A DNA stretch of 19,955 nucleotides from an uncultured Clostridia bacterium (GTDB taxonomy: Bacteria > Bacillota > Clostridia > Christensenellales > Borkfalkiaceae), in the NCBI GenBank assembly GCA_904501795.1, contig CAJGCK010000021.1, positions 1 to 19,955 on the forward strand, given 5' to 3'. The notes beneath the pieces are model-generated. The model did not search any database and had not been told where the DNA came from. It was given only the letters and a program-made list of their open reading frames with translations. The translations under genes and the position numbers were made by a program. Positions 8,780 to 16,547 of this stretch are shown here, in pieces (position 1 is the stretch's first letter; every line of letters begins with the position of its first letter).

Positions 8780-9379
8780 ATGCAAAAATTTAAAAAATTA
8801 ATTTCATTGTTTTTTACAATGTTCAAAATCGGTTTGTTTACTTTCGGTGGTGGGTATGCCATGATAGGTATTATTCAACGTGAACTTGTAGAAAACAAAA
8901 AATGGATAAGTCAAGATGAATATTTGGATATTATAGCGATTGCGGAATCAACACCAGGTCCTATCGCAATTAATACGTCAACTTTTGTTGGGTATAAAAT
9001 TGCAGGTTTTTTAGGGTCGATTTTTGCAACTATAGCAACGGTATTACCATCATTTATAATTATTTTTATAATTTCTTTATTTTTTGACGCTTTTATGCAA
9101 CTAAAAGTAGTTGAATACGCTTTTAGGGGGATTCAAGTTTGTGTTGCTTATCTTATATTTTCGGCAGGATTTAAAATGCTAAAACACGTTAAAAAAACTG
9201 CTTTTAATATAATCACTTTTGTAATTTCTTTTTCTATAATTACAGTGTTTTCAGTATGTGCTTTTTCATTTTCGTCCGTATACTACGTCCTAACAGGCGG
9301 TGGAGTTGGTATAATTGTCTATTTAATCTCGCTAATTTCTTCAAAAAAATCGGGCAAATTTAAAAAGGGGGATAAATAA
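8780..9379 (+). CDS. Chromate-transporter-family half protein (first of pair)
   Basis: An integral membrane protein of 199 residues in the CHR (chromate transporter) family. It shows the family hallmarks FGGGYAMIG near the N-terminus and ESTPGPIAIN followed by TFVGYK, then hydrophobic segments to a lysine-rich C-terminus (SSKKSGKFKKGDK). Short-chain CHR proteins are single-domain and usually come in adjacent pairs thought to assemble together, as seen here with the next gene 2 bases downstream. CHR members are named for chromate efflux, but the natural substrate in an anaerobe is uncertain, and some may move other anions. The start is supported by an AAGGTG site. The gene is the first of an apparent three-gene operon with its partner and an MFS permease. 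Confidence 0.88.
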   Translation: MQKFKKLISLFFTMFKIGLFTFGGGYAMIGIIQRELVENKKWISQDEYLDIIAIAESTPGPIAINTSTFVGYKIAGFLGSIFATIATVLPSFIIIFIISLFFDAFMQLKVVEYAFRGIQVCVAYLIFSAGFKMLKHVKKTAFNIITFVISFSIITVFSVCAFSFSSVYYVLTGGGVGIIVYLISLISSKKSGKFKKGDK

Positions 9380-9381
9380 TT

Positions 9382-9954
9382 ATGTTAGAATTATTTTTAA
9401 CCTTTTTAAAAATCGGTGCAGTTTCTTTCGGTGGTGGTTACGGCATGATTTCTTTGCTTCAAGAAGAAGTTTTGCTTCATGGTTGGCTTACTAGCGAAGA
9501 AATATTAAACTTTATTGCCGTGTCTGAGTCAACACCAGGACCTATCGCAATAAATATGGCAACGTTCGTCGGTTCTTCTCAATACGGCTTTATAGGTGGG
9601 CTAATAGCAACGTTAGGGGTAGTATTACCTTCTTTTTTAATTATTTTAATTATAGCATCGGTAATAAAAGGGCTACTAAATTTTGCTGGTGTTAAAGCCT
9701 TTTTAGGCGGTGTAAGACCTGTTGTTATCGCGCTTATAATCTCTACGGCATTTACTATGTTTTTGTCGGTTTTATTTTCTTTCAACCATATTGGTGATCA
9801 AATATTATTTGATTATAAAGCCGTCATTATTTTAGCATTTTTAGTCGCAACGAACTTATTAGTCAAAAAGTTTGCAAAAAAGACTTTGTCGCCAATTATA
9901 TTGATATTAATTTCAGCAGTTTTAGGAATGATTTTTTACGGTTTAATAGGATAA
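9382..9954 (+). CDS. Chromate-transporter-family half protein (second of pair)
   Basis: The second CHR half protein, 190 residues and clearly paralogous to its upstream neighbour: it repeats the FGGGYGMIS, ESTPGPIAIN and TFVGSSQYGF elements at matching positions. It is almost entirely hydrophobic, with about five or six membrane segments. The ATG lies 2 bases after the previous stop and is served by an AAGGGGG-like site within the end of that gene, so the two are translationally linked and probably make a heteromeric transporter in equal amounts. The next gene starts 1 base after this stop. Substrate unknown beyond the family name. Confidence 0.88.
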   Translation: MLELFLTFLKIGAVSFGGGYGMISLLQEEVLLHGWLTSEEILNFIAVSESTPGPIAINMATFVGSSQYGFIGGLIATLGVVLPSFLIILIIASVIKGLLNFAGVKAFLGGVRPVVIALIISTAFTMFLSVLFSFNHIGDQILFDYKAVIILAFLVATNLLVKKFAKKTLSPIILILISAVLGMIFYGLIG

Positions 9955-9955
9955 A

Positions 9956-11137
9956 ATGGCAACTCTTTTATTGATAGTAATTTACATAGCTTTTATAGGT
10001 TTAGGCATACCAGATTCTCTTTTTGGCTCGGCTTGGCCGGCAATTTACCAAGATTTTAATCTGCCTTTTTCATACGCGAATTTCATAACAGTGGCAATAT
10101 CGGTTTTCACCGTTTCATCAAGTATTTTTAGTTCGAAAATTATTGAAAAATTCGGTACGGGTAACGTTACCGCGTTTAGTACGCTTTTAACGGCGATAGG
10201 GCTATTTGGTTTTTGCATTAGTTCTAATATTTGGTTTATGCTTTGCTTTTCACTTCCGCTTGGATTAGGGGCGGGGTGTATTGATTCAGGGCTAAATAAT
10301 TATGTTGCCGTTAACTATAAACCTATCCACATGAATATTATAAATTGTTTTTATGGAATAGGTGTTTGCGTTAGTCCGTTTTTTGTTTCTATTGCTTTAA
10401 CCACCACTTCATCTTGGAGAAACGGCTATTTCATTATTTTCTTAGTCCAACTGCTTCTTGCTTTACTAGTGTTTTTGTCGCTTCCTATTTGGAAAAAACA
10501 AAAAAACAAACTTGTTCTTACTGAAACGATTGAAAAAGAAAAGGTTAGTTATAAAAGTATTTTAAAGGATAAGTTGCTATACTTTGTTTGCTTGGTTTTT
10601 GCAGGAACGTGCGCGGTTGAATTTTGCTTGGGTACTTGGTGTACAACGTATTTGGTTAAAATCAAAGAATTTATGCCTGAAACTGCGGCATTATGCTTGA
10701 CGTTTTATTATGCAGGAATGACGATTGGTAGACTTGTTTCAGGGCTTTTAACGTTAAAATTAAAGCCGTTTAAGATTATTGTTTTGGGACAAATTGTAAC
10801 ATTTATTGCACTATTATTTTTGTTTTTTAACCTTTCTATTTATACTATTTGCATTACTTTATTTTTCGTTTCGTTTGGTAACGGTGCGGTTTTTCCAAAT
10901 TTAGCATACCTTACTCCAAAAAATTTTGGCAAACAAGCTTCACAATCGGTTATGGGAATACAAATGGCTTCTTGTTACGTTGGCGTTACTATAATGCCTT
11001 TCGTTTTTAGCGTTGTTTCTTCTGCAGTAGGTATGCAAATTTTCCCACTCTTTTTAATTATTATGTATTGCATAATGGCTACAGGCACTGTTTTAACAGT
11101 TATAACGCTAAAAAGAAGAAACAATTTCGAATTTTAA
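9956..11137 (+). CDS. Major facilitator superfamily permease
   Basis: A 12-segment MFS membrane transporter of 393 residues. The N-terminal half opens with GIPDSLFGSAWPAIYQDF and contains GLGAGCIDSGLNNYVA in the fourth/fifth segment region. That sequence style is common in a broad group of MFS proteins distantly related to sugar permeases such as FucP, and in many uncharacterised bacterial members. A charged central loop (KKQKNKLVLTETIEKEKV, about 180-197) separates the halves, and TIGRLVSG marks the second half. The start ATG is 1 base after the upstream stop, with AGGA 5 bases before it. Co-transcription with the CHR pair suggests a linked physiological role, but the substrate cannot be inferred. 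No clear intrinsic terminator follows. Confidence 0.85.
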   Translation: MATLLLIVIYIAFIGLGIPDSLFGSAWPAIYQDFNLPFSYANFITVAISVFTVSSSIFSSKIIEKFGTGNVTAFSTLLTAIGLFGFCISSNIWFMLCFSLPLGLGAGCIDSGLNNYVAVNYKPIHMNIINCFYGIGVCVSPFFVSIALTTTSSWRNGYFIIFLVQLLLALLVFLSLPIWKKQKNKLVLTETIEKEKVSYKSILKDKLLYFVCLVFAGTCAVEFCLGTWCTTYLVKIKEFMPETAALCLTFYYAGMTIGRLVSGLLTLKLKPFKIIVLGQIVTFIALLFLFFNLSIYTICITLFFVSFGNGAVFPNLAYLTPKNFGKQASQSVMGIQMASCYVGVTIMPFVFSVVSSAVGMQIFPLFLIIMYCIMATGTVLTVITLKRRNNFEF

Positions 11138-11176
11138 GTAATTATTAATTAATTTACCGTTTTATTTTGAATATAC

Positions 11177-11205
11177 TTGACAAATTTCTTATAGTGATTT
11201 ATTAT
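11177..11205 (+). promoter_or_regulatory. Sigma-A-type promoter of the aryl-acid/aromatic amino acid operon
   Basis: A perfect TTGACA (11177-11182) and TATTAT (11200-11205) are separated by 17 bases. The predicted transcription start is near 11212, which gives a leader of about 160 bases before the first start codon. That length is unusual for this compact genome and consistent with a regulatory leader. Confidence 0.85.
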
Positions 11206-11255
11206 TAAACGGTATAAAATTTATATAATAAATTATATAAAAATATTTCACAAAA

Positions 11256-11300
11256 GTGTTTTACTTTACCGCCTATTGTAATATTAACAATATTGGTTAA
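11256..11300 (+). other. Possible leader peptide rich in Phe/Tyr codons
   Basis: A GTG-initiated frame of 14 codons ending in TAA reads V/M-F-Y-F-T-A-Y-C-N-I-N-N-I-G. Phe-Tyr-Phe codons fall directly before the first pairing segment of the leader (11268-11272), and the stop codon falls 4 bases before the second (11305-11309), as in amino acid attenuators. Against it: no Shine-Dalgarno precedes the GTG, and AT-rich DNA yields Phe and Tyr codons easily. Confidence 0.3.
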
Positions 11301-11333
11301 GTAAGCGGTGTATATTAAATTAAGAAATTTTTT

Positions 11334-11361
11334 GCCGCATTTAATTTTATGCGGTTTTTTT
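11334..11361 (+). terminator. Intrinsic terminator in the operon leader
   Basis: CCGCAT (11335-11340) pairs with ATGCGG (11349-11354), closed outside by a G-U pair. The loop is 8 bases and the stem is followed by seven T residues (11355-11361). It ends 3 bases before the AAGGAG of the symporter gene, so it controls entry into the operon and does not end the upstream MFS gene. Confidence 0.85.
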
Positions 11362-11374
11362 ATAAGGAGTTTAA

Positions 11375-12907
11375 ATGATCCTTGACTACATAATTTTAGC
11401 ATTATACTTTGTATCAATGGTAGCAATAGCCCTATATACCAAAAACCGTTCAAAAACAGTTAAAGATTTTTTGTTTGCGGGTAAAGGGCTTAACGGATGG
11501 ATGACGGCGTTTGCTTACGGTACGACTTATTTTTCAGCCGTTATTTTTATTGGTTACGCTGGTAATTTTGGCTCTCAATACGGTTTAGCATCTATTTGGA
11601 TCGGAATAGGTAACGCAATAATCGGTTCGCTTTTTGCTTGGATGGTTTTAGCGAAACGGACTAAAACAATGACTACTAATTTGGGTAGTAAAACCATGCC
11701 TGATTTTTTTGAAAAACGTTATGGCAGTAAATTGATGAAAACTATTTCTGCGGTAATTACCTTCGTGTTTTTAATTCCGTATTCTGCGTCCGTTTACAAT
11801 GGTTTAAGCAGTTTATTTGAAACCGTATTTAATATTGAAGGTTACGTTATAATGATTGCACTTTCGATAATTACTGCACTTTATTTGTTCCTTGGCGGGT
11901 ATTTTGCAACGGCTTTATCCGATTTTATTCAGGGCATAATAATGTTAGTAGGCGTAATTTTAATGGTCGTGTTCTTCTTATCAAGTCCGCAAGTAAATTG
12001 GGATTTGAGTAGTCTTGTCAACAACCCAGAACTAAATTGGTTTACTTTTAATAGCTCACATACGGGTTTATATGGCAACACCATTTCGTTATTATCATTA
12101 ATCTTTTTAACTTCTTTCGGTGTTTGGGCTCTACCGCAAACGGTACATAAATATCATACGGTTAGAGATAATAAAGCGATTAAACAAGGCACGATAGTAA
12201 GTACAATTTTCGCGCTTATAATAGGCTTTGGCGCTTATTTTGTCGGTGCATTAAGTGGCCTTTTCCCAGAAGCATCGGGCATTAGACCTGATAACGTTAT
12301 TCCGTTTTTATTAAACTTAGTTATTCCAACAGGATTAATAGGTATTATAGCGGTTCTTATTTTATCGGCTAGTATGTCCACTTTATCTTCGGTATCACTT
12401 GCAAGTGCTTCCGTTGTTGCGGTTGATATTTATAAAGGTAAAATTAATAAAGAAGCTACTGATAAAAAGGTTAATTTAACTTTAAGGATTTTTTGTTTAG
12501 TATTTATTTTAATCTCAGTTGTGTTGGCGATATTAAACGAATTTTTCTCAATAGCCGCAATTGCTTACATGATGGGTATTAGTTGGGGAACACTAGCAGG
12601 TTGCTTCATGGGACCGTTTGTTCTTGGTATTCTTTGGAAAAAGACGACTAAGGCTGGTGCATGGGCGTCTATAATTGGGACTTTAGTATTAACAATAACT
12701 CTAATTATTGTTTTGGGCTATGACAAGGCAGGTTGGGCGTGTGATTTTTCGCTTGCGCTTAAAAACGGCGTTTCTTGTTCACCTATGATAGGGTCTATTT
12801 GTATGATATATTCTATTGTTTCAACCTTCGTTGTTAGCTTGTTTACTAAAAAACCAAGCGAAGAAATTATTAATAAATCATTTTCGGTAAATACCGATTT
12901 AGCATAG
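11375..12907 (+). CDS. Sodium:solute symporter (SSS family)
   Basis: An integral membrane Na+-coupled importer of 510 residues with the roughly 13-segment LeuT-like fold of the PutP/SSS family. Supporting features are the N-terminal first helix followed by the KNRSKTVKDFLFAGKGLNGW loop, SALSDFIQG-like TALSDFIQGIIM in the middle, and ASMSTLSSVSLASASV in the region that forms the Na2 site. The start is preceded by AAGGAG at 11364-11369. SSS members carry proline, sugars, vitamins and monocarboxylates, and known phenylacetate permeases belong to this family. As the first gene of an operon with phenylacetate-CoA ligase and IorAB, it plausibly imports an aryl acid or aromatic amino acid; this is inferred from context only. 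The next gene starts 8 bases downstream with an AGGAGA site. Confidence 0.9.
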   Translation: MILDYIILALYFVSMVAIALYTKNRSKTVKDFLFAGKGLNGWMTAFAYGTTYFSAVIFIGYAGNFGSQYGLASIWIGIGNAIIGSLFAWMVLAKRTKTMTTNLGSKTMPDFFEKRYGSKLMKTISAVITFVFLIPYSASVYNGLSSLFETVFNIEGYVIMIALSIITALYLFLGGYFATALSDFIQGIIMLVGVILMVVFFLSSPQVNWDLSSLVNNPELNWFTFNSSHTGLYGNTISLLSLIFLTSFGVWALPQTVHKYHTVRDNKAIKQGTIVSTIFALIIGFGAYFVGALSGLFPEASGIRPDNVIPFLLNLVIPTGLIGIIAVLILSASMSTLSSVSLASASVVAVDIYKGKINKEATDKKVNLTLRIFCLVFILISVVLAILNEFFSIAAIAYMMGISWGTLAGCFMGPFVLGILWKKTTKAGAWASIIGTLVLTITLIIVLGYDKAGWACDFSLALKNGVSCSPMIGSICMIYSIVSTFVVSLFTKKPSEEIINKSFSVNTDLA

Positions 12908-12915
12908 GAGATAAC

Positions 12916-14214
12916 ATGATTTGGTCTAAAGAAGAAACCTTATCAAGAAAAGAGATTGAAGAAATTCAACTTTCAAGGCTACAAGAAACCGTAAGTAGAG
13001 TATACGAAAAGGTTGCGCCGTATCGCAAAAAAATGAACGATATCGGCTTAAAACCCGAACATATTAAATCATTAAAAGATTTAAGTAAGTTGCCATTTGT
13101 TGTTAAACAAGATTTGAGAGACAACTATCCTTTCGGTTATTTTTCAGTTCCCAAAGAAGATTTGATTAGAATTCACGCTTCAAGTGGAACGACTGGTAAG
13201 CCTACGGTAGTTGGTTATACTAAAAACGATTTGGAAATGTGGACGGAATGCGTGACTCGTATTGCGTGTATGGGCGGGGCAACTGAAAAAGACGTGGCGC
13301 AAATTTGTTTTGGATACGGAATGTTTACGGGCGCTCTAGGACTTCATTATGGTTTAGAAAAGTTAGGCGCAGTAATCGTTCCTTCTTCAACGGGTAACTC
13401 TGAAAAGCAAATTATGTACATGAAAGATTTTGGAACCACCTTGTTAGTAGCAACACCTTCTTATGCGCTAAGACTTGCCGAAGTTGCTAACGAAATCGGT
13501 GTGGACCCTAAAAAAGATCTTAAAGTAAAAATCGGTTTGGTTGGTAGTGAATTATTAACCGACGCTATGCGTGATGAGATGCATAAATATTGGGGCGACG
13601 ATATGTTAGTAACTTCTAACTACGGCATGAGCGAATTAATAGGTCCTGGCGTTAGCGGTGAGTGTGAAATGCTTGACGGCATGCATATAAACGAAGACTT
13701 TTTTATTCCCGAAATTATCGACCCGCAAACTGGTGAAGTACTAAAAGAAGGCGAGCAAGGTGAATTAGTTATAACTTGTATTAAAAAGGAAGGTATACCG
13801 CTTATTAGGTATAGAACAAAAGATATAACGCGTCTTAATTATCAACCTTGCAAATGTGGTAGAACTTTTTGCCGAATGGATAATCTTTCGGGTAGAAGCG
13901 ATGATATGCTTAAAATTCGTGGCGTAAACGTTTTCCCAAGCCAAATAGAAGAAGTTATTTTGAACGTCAACGAACTTGGCCCGCACTATGAAATTATCGT
14001 TGAAAGAGAAGGGTATTCGGATAAACTTTCTATTCGAGTTGAACTTAAAAATTCAACCGATTCTTATAGCGAATTAGAACGTATAAAAAATACCGTTAAA
14101 AATAGATTAAGAGTTGTATTAGGGCTAGACGCAAAAATACTTTTAGAATCACCAAACACCTTGCAAAGATTTGAAGGTAAGGCTAAAAGAGTAAAAGATT
14201 TAAGGAGCAAATAG
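12916..14214 (+). CDS. paaK: Phenylacetate-CoA ligase (AMP-forming aryl-acid ligase)
   Basis: An ANL-superfamily adenylate-forming enzyme of 432 residues, the usual PaaK size, converting an aryl acetate plus CoA and ATP to aryl-acetyl-CoA, AMP and PPi. Motifs in order are SSGTTGKPT (89-97, ATP phosphate loop), YGMSELIGPGVSGEC, IRYRTKDIT and SGRSDDMLKIRGVNVFPSQIE (hinge to the C-terminal domain). A cysteine set CKCGRTFC lies before the hinge, as in many PaaK proteins. The preceding gene is the symporter and the following gene is iorA, whose ATG directly abuts this stop. Pairing with IorAB is common in anaerobes. The enzyme may work forward to activate salvaged aryl acids, or backward to recover ATP from aryl-acetyl-CoA. 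Ring specificity (phenyl, hydroxyphenyl or indolyl) is not determined. Confidence 0.92.
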   Translation: MIWSKEETLSRKEIEEIQLSRLQETVSRVYEKVAPYRKKMNDIGLKPEHIKSLKDLSKLPFVVKQDLRDNYPFGYFSVPKEDLIRIHASSGTTGKPTVVGYTKNDLEMWTECVTRIACMGGATEKDVAQICFGYGMFTGALGLHYGLEKLGAVIVPSSTGNSEKQIMYMKDFGTTLLVATPSYALRLAEVANEIGVDPKKDLKVKIGLVGSELLTDAMRDEMHKYWGDDMLVTSNYGMSELIGPGVSGECEMLDGMHINEDFFIPEIIDPQTGEVLKEGEQGELVITCIKKEGIPLIRYRTKDITRLNYQPCKCGRTFCRMDNLSGRSDDMLKIRGVNVFPSQIEEVILNVNELGPHYEIIVEREGYSDKLSIRVELKNSTDSYSELERIKNTVKNRLRVVLGLDAKILLESPNTLQRFEGKAKRVKDLRSK

Positions 14215-15954
14215 ATGAGTGAGAAAATAATAATGCTTGGTAACGAAGCAATTGCGCGCGGTGCATACGAAGCAGGAGTAAAAGTATCTTCGGCATATCC
14301 AGGAACACCAAGTACGGAAATTAGCGAGAATTTAGTTAAATACGATAACGTTTACGTTGAATGGGCACCTAACGAAAAGGTTGCATTAGAAGTTGCTTTT
14401 GGTGCTTCGTTATCAGGGGTAAGAAGCCTTTGTTGTATGAAACACGTTGGATTAAACGTTGCATCAGACCCTTTATATACATTTTCATATACCGGCGTTA
14501 ACGGTGGCTGTGTTATAGTAGTTGCTGACGACCCAGGTCTTGCAAGTTCACAAAACGAACAAGATACTCGTATGATTTGTCGTTCGGCACATATACCTTG
14601 CATTGAGCCGTCGGATAGTAACGAGGCGAAAGAATTTATCAAATTCGCTTTCGAATTGAGCGAAAAATACGATACACCCGTAATTTTAAGGACCACAACC
14701 AAACTATCTCACTCACAAGGAATTGTTTTGCTAAACGATAGGGTAGAAGTTGAAGATAAAACGTATGAGAGAAATCTTTCAAAATACGTTATGATGCCGG
14801 CTTCTGCAATTAGCAGACACGTTGTTGTAGAAAATAGAGATAACGCTATTTCAAACGACGCTTCTTCATTTTCTATAAATAAAATTGAGGAAGGTAGTAA
14901 AAAAATAGGTTTTATTACTAGTGGTATTGCTTATCAATACGTTAAAGAAGTTTGCCCCGAAGCAAGCGTTCTAAAACTTGGAATAGTAAACCCGCTTCCT
15001 AAAAAACTAATAGAAGATTTCGTTAAGTCTGTTGATGAAGTTTATGTTTTTGAAGAATTAGAACCGGTAATTGAAGAGCAAATTTTGTCCTGGGGCTTAA
15101 AGGTTAAAGGGAAGAATCTATTCACGAAACAAGGCGAATACAGTGCAAATATGTTGAAAAAGGTGCTTTTCGGCAAAGATGATAGAGTGTTTGATAAAGA
15201 ACAAACCCCTAATAGACCGCCGATTTTATGCCCCGGTTGCCCGCATAGAAGCGTATTCTCAGTCTTAAACAAACTAAAAATTCACGCAACGGGCGATATA
15301 GGTTGTTATACTTTGGGTGCAGTTGCACCACTTTCGGTTATTGATACGACTCTTTGTATGGGCGCAAGTATTTCTTCTCTTCACGGCTTAGAAAAGGCAA
15401 AGGGAAAGGAATATATTAAAAATTGGGTTGCCGTAATAGGCGATTCAACTTTCTTACATACTGGCGTAAATTCGCTAATCAATATGGTGTACAACAATGG
15501 AACGGGTACGGTTATTATATTAGATAATAGAACAACTGGTATGACGGGACATCAAGAACACGCAGGAACGGGAAAGACTTTAAACGGTCAAGAAGCTTAT
15601 GCCATTGATTTATCAAACCTGTGCCACGCAATAGGTGTAAAAAACGTTGTTACAGTTGATTCTTTTGATATATTAGAACTTGAGAAACAACTAAAAATTG
15701 CTCAAAACTCTAACGAACTAACCGTTATTATCGCAAAAGCGCCTTGTGCTTTATTAAAAGGACAAGTATTTCCATACAAATGCGTTACCATAAACGATAA
15801 GTGCAAAAAATGTGGTATGTGCTTAAAAATAGGGTGCCCCGCTTTAACGAAAAATGAAGATGGAACTATTTCAATCAATATCGCAATGTGTAACGGTTGC
15901 GGACTATGTAAGAGTTACTGTAAATTTAACGCTATCGAAAAGGTGGAAAAGTAA
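14215..15954 (+). CDS. iorA: Indolepyruvate:ferredoxin oxidoreductase, alpha subunit
   Basis: The catalytic subunit of the oxygen-sensitive enzyme that interconverts aryl pyruvates and aryl-acetyl-CoA plus CO2 with ferredoxin. At 579 residues it is close to family length. The N-terminal pyruvate-ferredoxin-oxidoreductase-like domain opens with GNEAIARGAYEAG and YPGTPSTEI. A middle domain is followed by CPGCPHRS and the thiamine diphosphate domain, with GDIGCYTLGA and GDS at 409-411 followed by VYNN. The C-terminus carries two [4Fe-4S] motifs: Cys530, 533, 536, 541 and Cys559, 562, 565, 569. The ATG abuts the paaK stop, with AAGGAG at 14202-14207 inside paaK. IorB follows immediately. All cofactor residues look intact, so the enzyme should be active; the physiological direction is open. 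Confidence 0.96.
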   Translation: MSEKIIMLGNEAIARGAYEAGVKVSSAYPGTPSTEISENLVKYDNVYVEWAPNEKVALEVAFGASLSGVRSLCCMKHVGLNVASDPLYTFSYTGVNGGCVIVVADDPGLASSQNEQDTRMICRSAHIPCIEPSDSNEAKEFIKFAFELSEKYDTPVILRTTTKLSHSQGIVLLNDRVEVEDKTYERNLSKYVMMPASAISRHVVVENRDNAISNDASSFSINKIEEGSKKIGFITSGIAYQYVKEVCPEASVLKLGIVNPLPKKLIEDFVKSVDEVYVFEELEPVIEEQILSWGLKVKGKNLFTKQGEYSANMLKKVLFGKDDRVFDKEQTPNRPPILCPGCPHRSVFSVLNKLKIHATGDIGCYTLGAVAPLSVIDTTLCMGASISSLHGLEKAKGKEYIKNWVAVIGDSTFLHTGVNSLINMVYNNGTGTVIILDNRTTGMTGHQEHAGTGKTLNGQEAYAIDLSNLCHAIGVKNVVTVDSFDILELEKQLKIAQNSNELTVIIAKAPCALLKGQVFPYKCVTINDKCKKCGMCLKIGCPALTKNEDGTISINIAMCNGCGLCKSYCKFNAIEKVEK

Positions 15955-15955
15955 T

Positions 15956-16525
15956 ATGGAAAACAAAAATATTATGGTTGTCGGCGTTGGCGGACAGGGA
16001 ACGCTTTTAACTAGTAGAATAATAGGAAAAACCGCTCTTTCAATTGGCTATGACGTTAAATTATCTGAGGTGCACGGTATGGCACAACGTGGCGGTAGTG
16101 TGGTAACTTTCGTTAGATACGGCGAAAAAGTTTATACTCCCGTAGTAGAAGAAGGTACGGCAGACGTTTTAATTGCTTTTGAAACTTTAGAGGCATTAAG
16201 ATACGTGCACTACTTAAAAAAAGACGGTATTTTAATAGTTAACAATTGTAAAATTGACCCTATGCCCGTCGTTATAGGCGCAACAACTTATCCAGAGAAT
16301 ATAATAGAAAATCTTTCTAAAAACCATACTGTTTACACCATTAATGGTAATGAAATTGCAAAGAATTTGCAAAACACCAAAGTCGTTAACTCGGTTGTTT
16401 TAGGTTTAGCGGCAAAACATATAGGTTTTGATAAAGAAACTTGGTTAGAAAACATTAGAAAAACCGTTCCGCAAAAAACTATTGAGATAAACGAAAAAGC
16501 CTTTTTGATAGGATACGAAAATTAG
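15956..16525 (+). CDS. iorB: Indolepyruvate:ferredoxin oxidoreductase, beta subunit
   Basis: The gamma-domain-like partner of IorA, 189 residues, needed for the alpha2beta2 enzyme. Typical features are the N-terminal nucleotide-fold-like VGVGGQGTLLTSRIIG, then SEVHGMAQRGGSVVTFVRYG, and AFETLEALRY. I chose the ATG at 15956, one base after the iorA stop and preceded by AGGTGG (15941-15946). A longer in-frame start at 15854 lies deep within iorA and its extra residues do not resemble the family. The tight spacing indicates coupled translation and 1:1 subunit supply. A 22-base gap separates it from the ACT gene. Confidence 0.95.
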   Translation: MENKNIMVVGVGGQGTLLTSRIIGKTALSIGYDVKLSEVHGMAQRGGSVVTFVRYGEKVYTPVVEEGTADVLIAFETLEALRYVHYLKKDGILIVNNCKIDPMPVVIGATTYPENIIENLSKNHTVYTINGNEIAKNLQNTKVVNSVVLGLAAKHIGFDKETWLENIRKTVPQKTIEINEKAFLIGYEN

Positions 16526-16547
16526 TATTTTTTAGGGGTAAAAATAT

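Larger units (their letters stand above)
11212..11361 (+). promoter_or_regulatory. Candidate attenuator/riboswitch leader with competing hairpins
   Basis: Three complementary segments are visible. ACCGC (11268-11272) can pair with GCGGT (11305-11309), enclosing a hairpin TATTGT/ACAATA (11274-11279 with 11287-11292). GCGGTG (11305-11310) can instead pair with TGCCGC (11333-11338), which would disrupt the terminator at 11334-11361. This is the expected layout of a transcriptional attenuator. I do not recognise it as a named riboswitch class, and it is not a T-box because the T-box sequence and Stem I motifs are absent. A short aromatic-rich reading frame runs across the first segment (11256-11300), so ribosome-mediated attenuation is an alternative to ligand binding. 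The pairings were found by eye and no folding energies were computed. Confidence 0.6.

Noticed and set aside
11212..11374. A second T-box in front of the symporter operon
   Set aside because: No AGAGAG or GGTTGGTG Stem I motifs and no GGGTGG antiterminator sequence are present; only the terminator resembles one.
11205..11453. Minus-strand open frame across the operon leader and symporter start
   Set aside because: It overlaps a strong plus-strand promoter, terminator and gene start, has no recognisable product, and reflects AT-rich chance.
14352..14702. 116-codon minus-strand open frame within iorA
   Set aside because: It is fully contained in a well-conserved gene on the other strand and shows no domain features.
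15854..15955. Upstream in-frame start for iorB inside iorA
   Set aside because: The added residues come from the iorA iron-sulfur coding region in another frame and do not resemble IorB; ATG 15956 has a good AGGTGG site.
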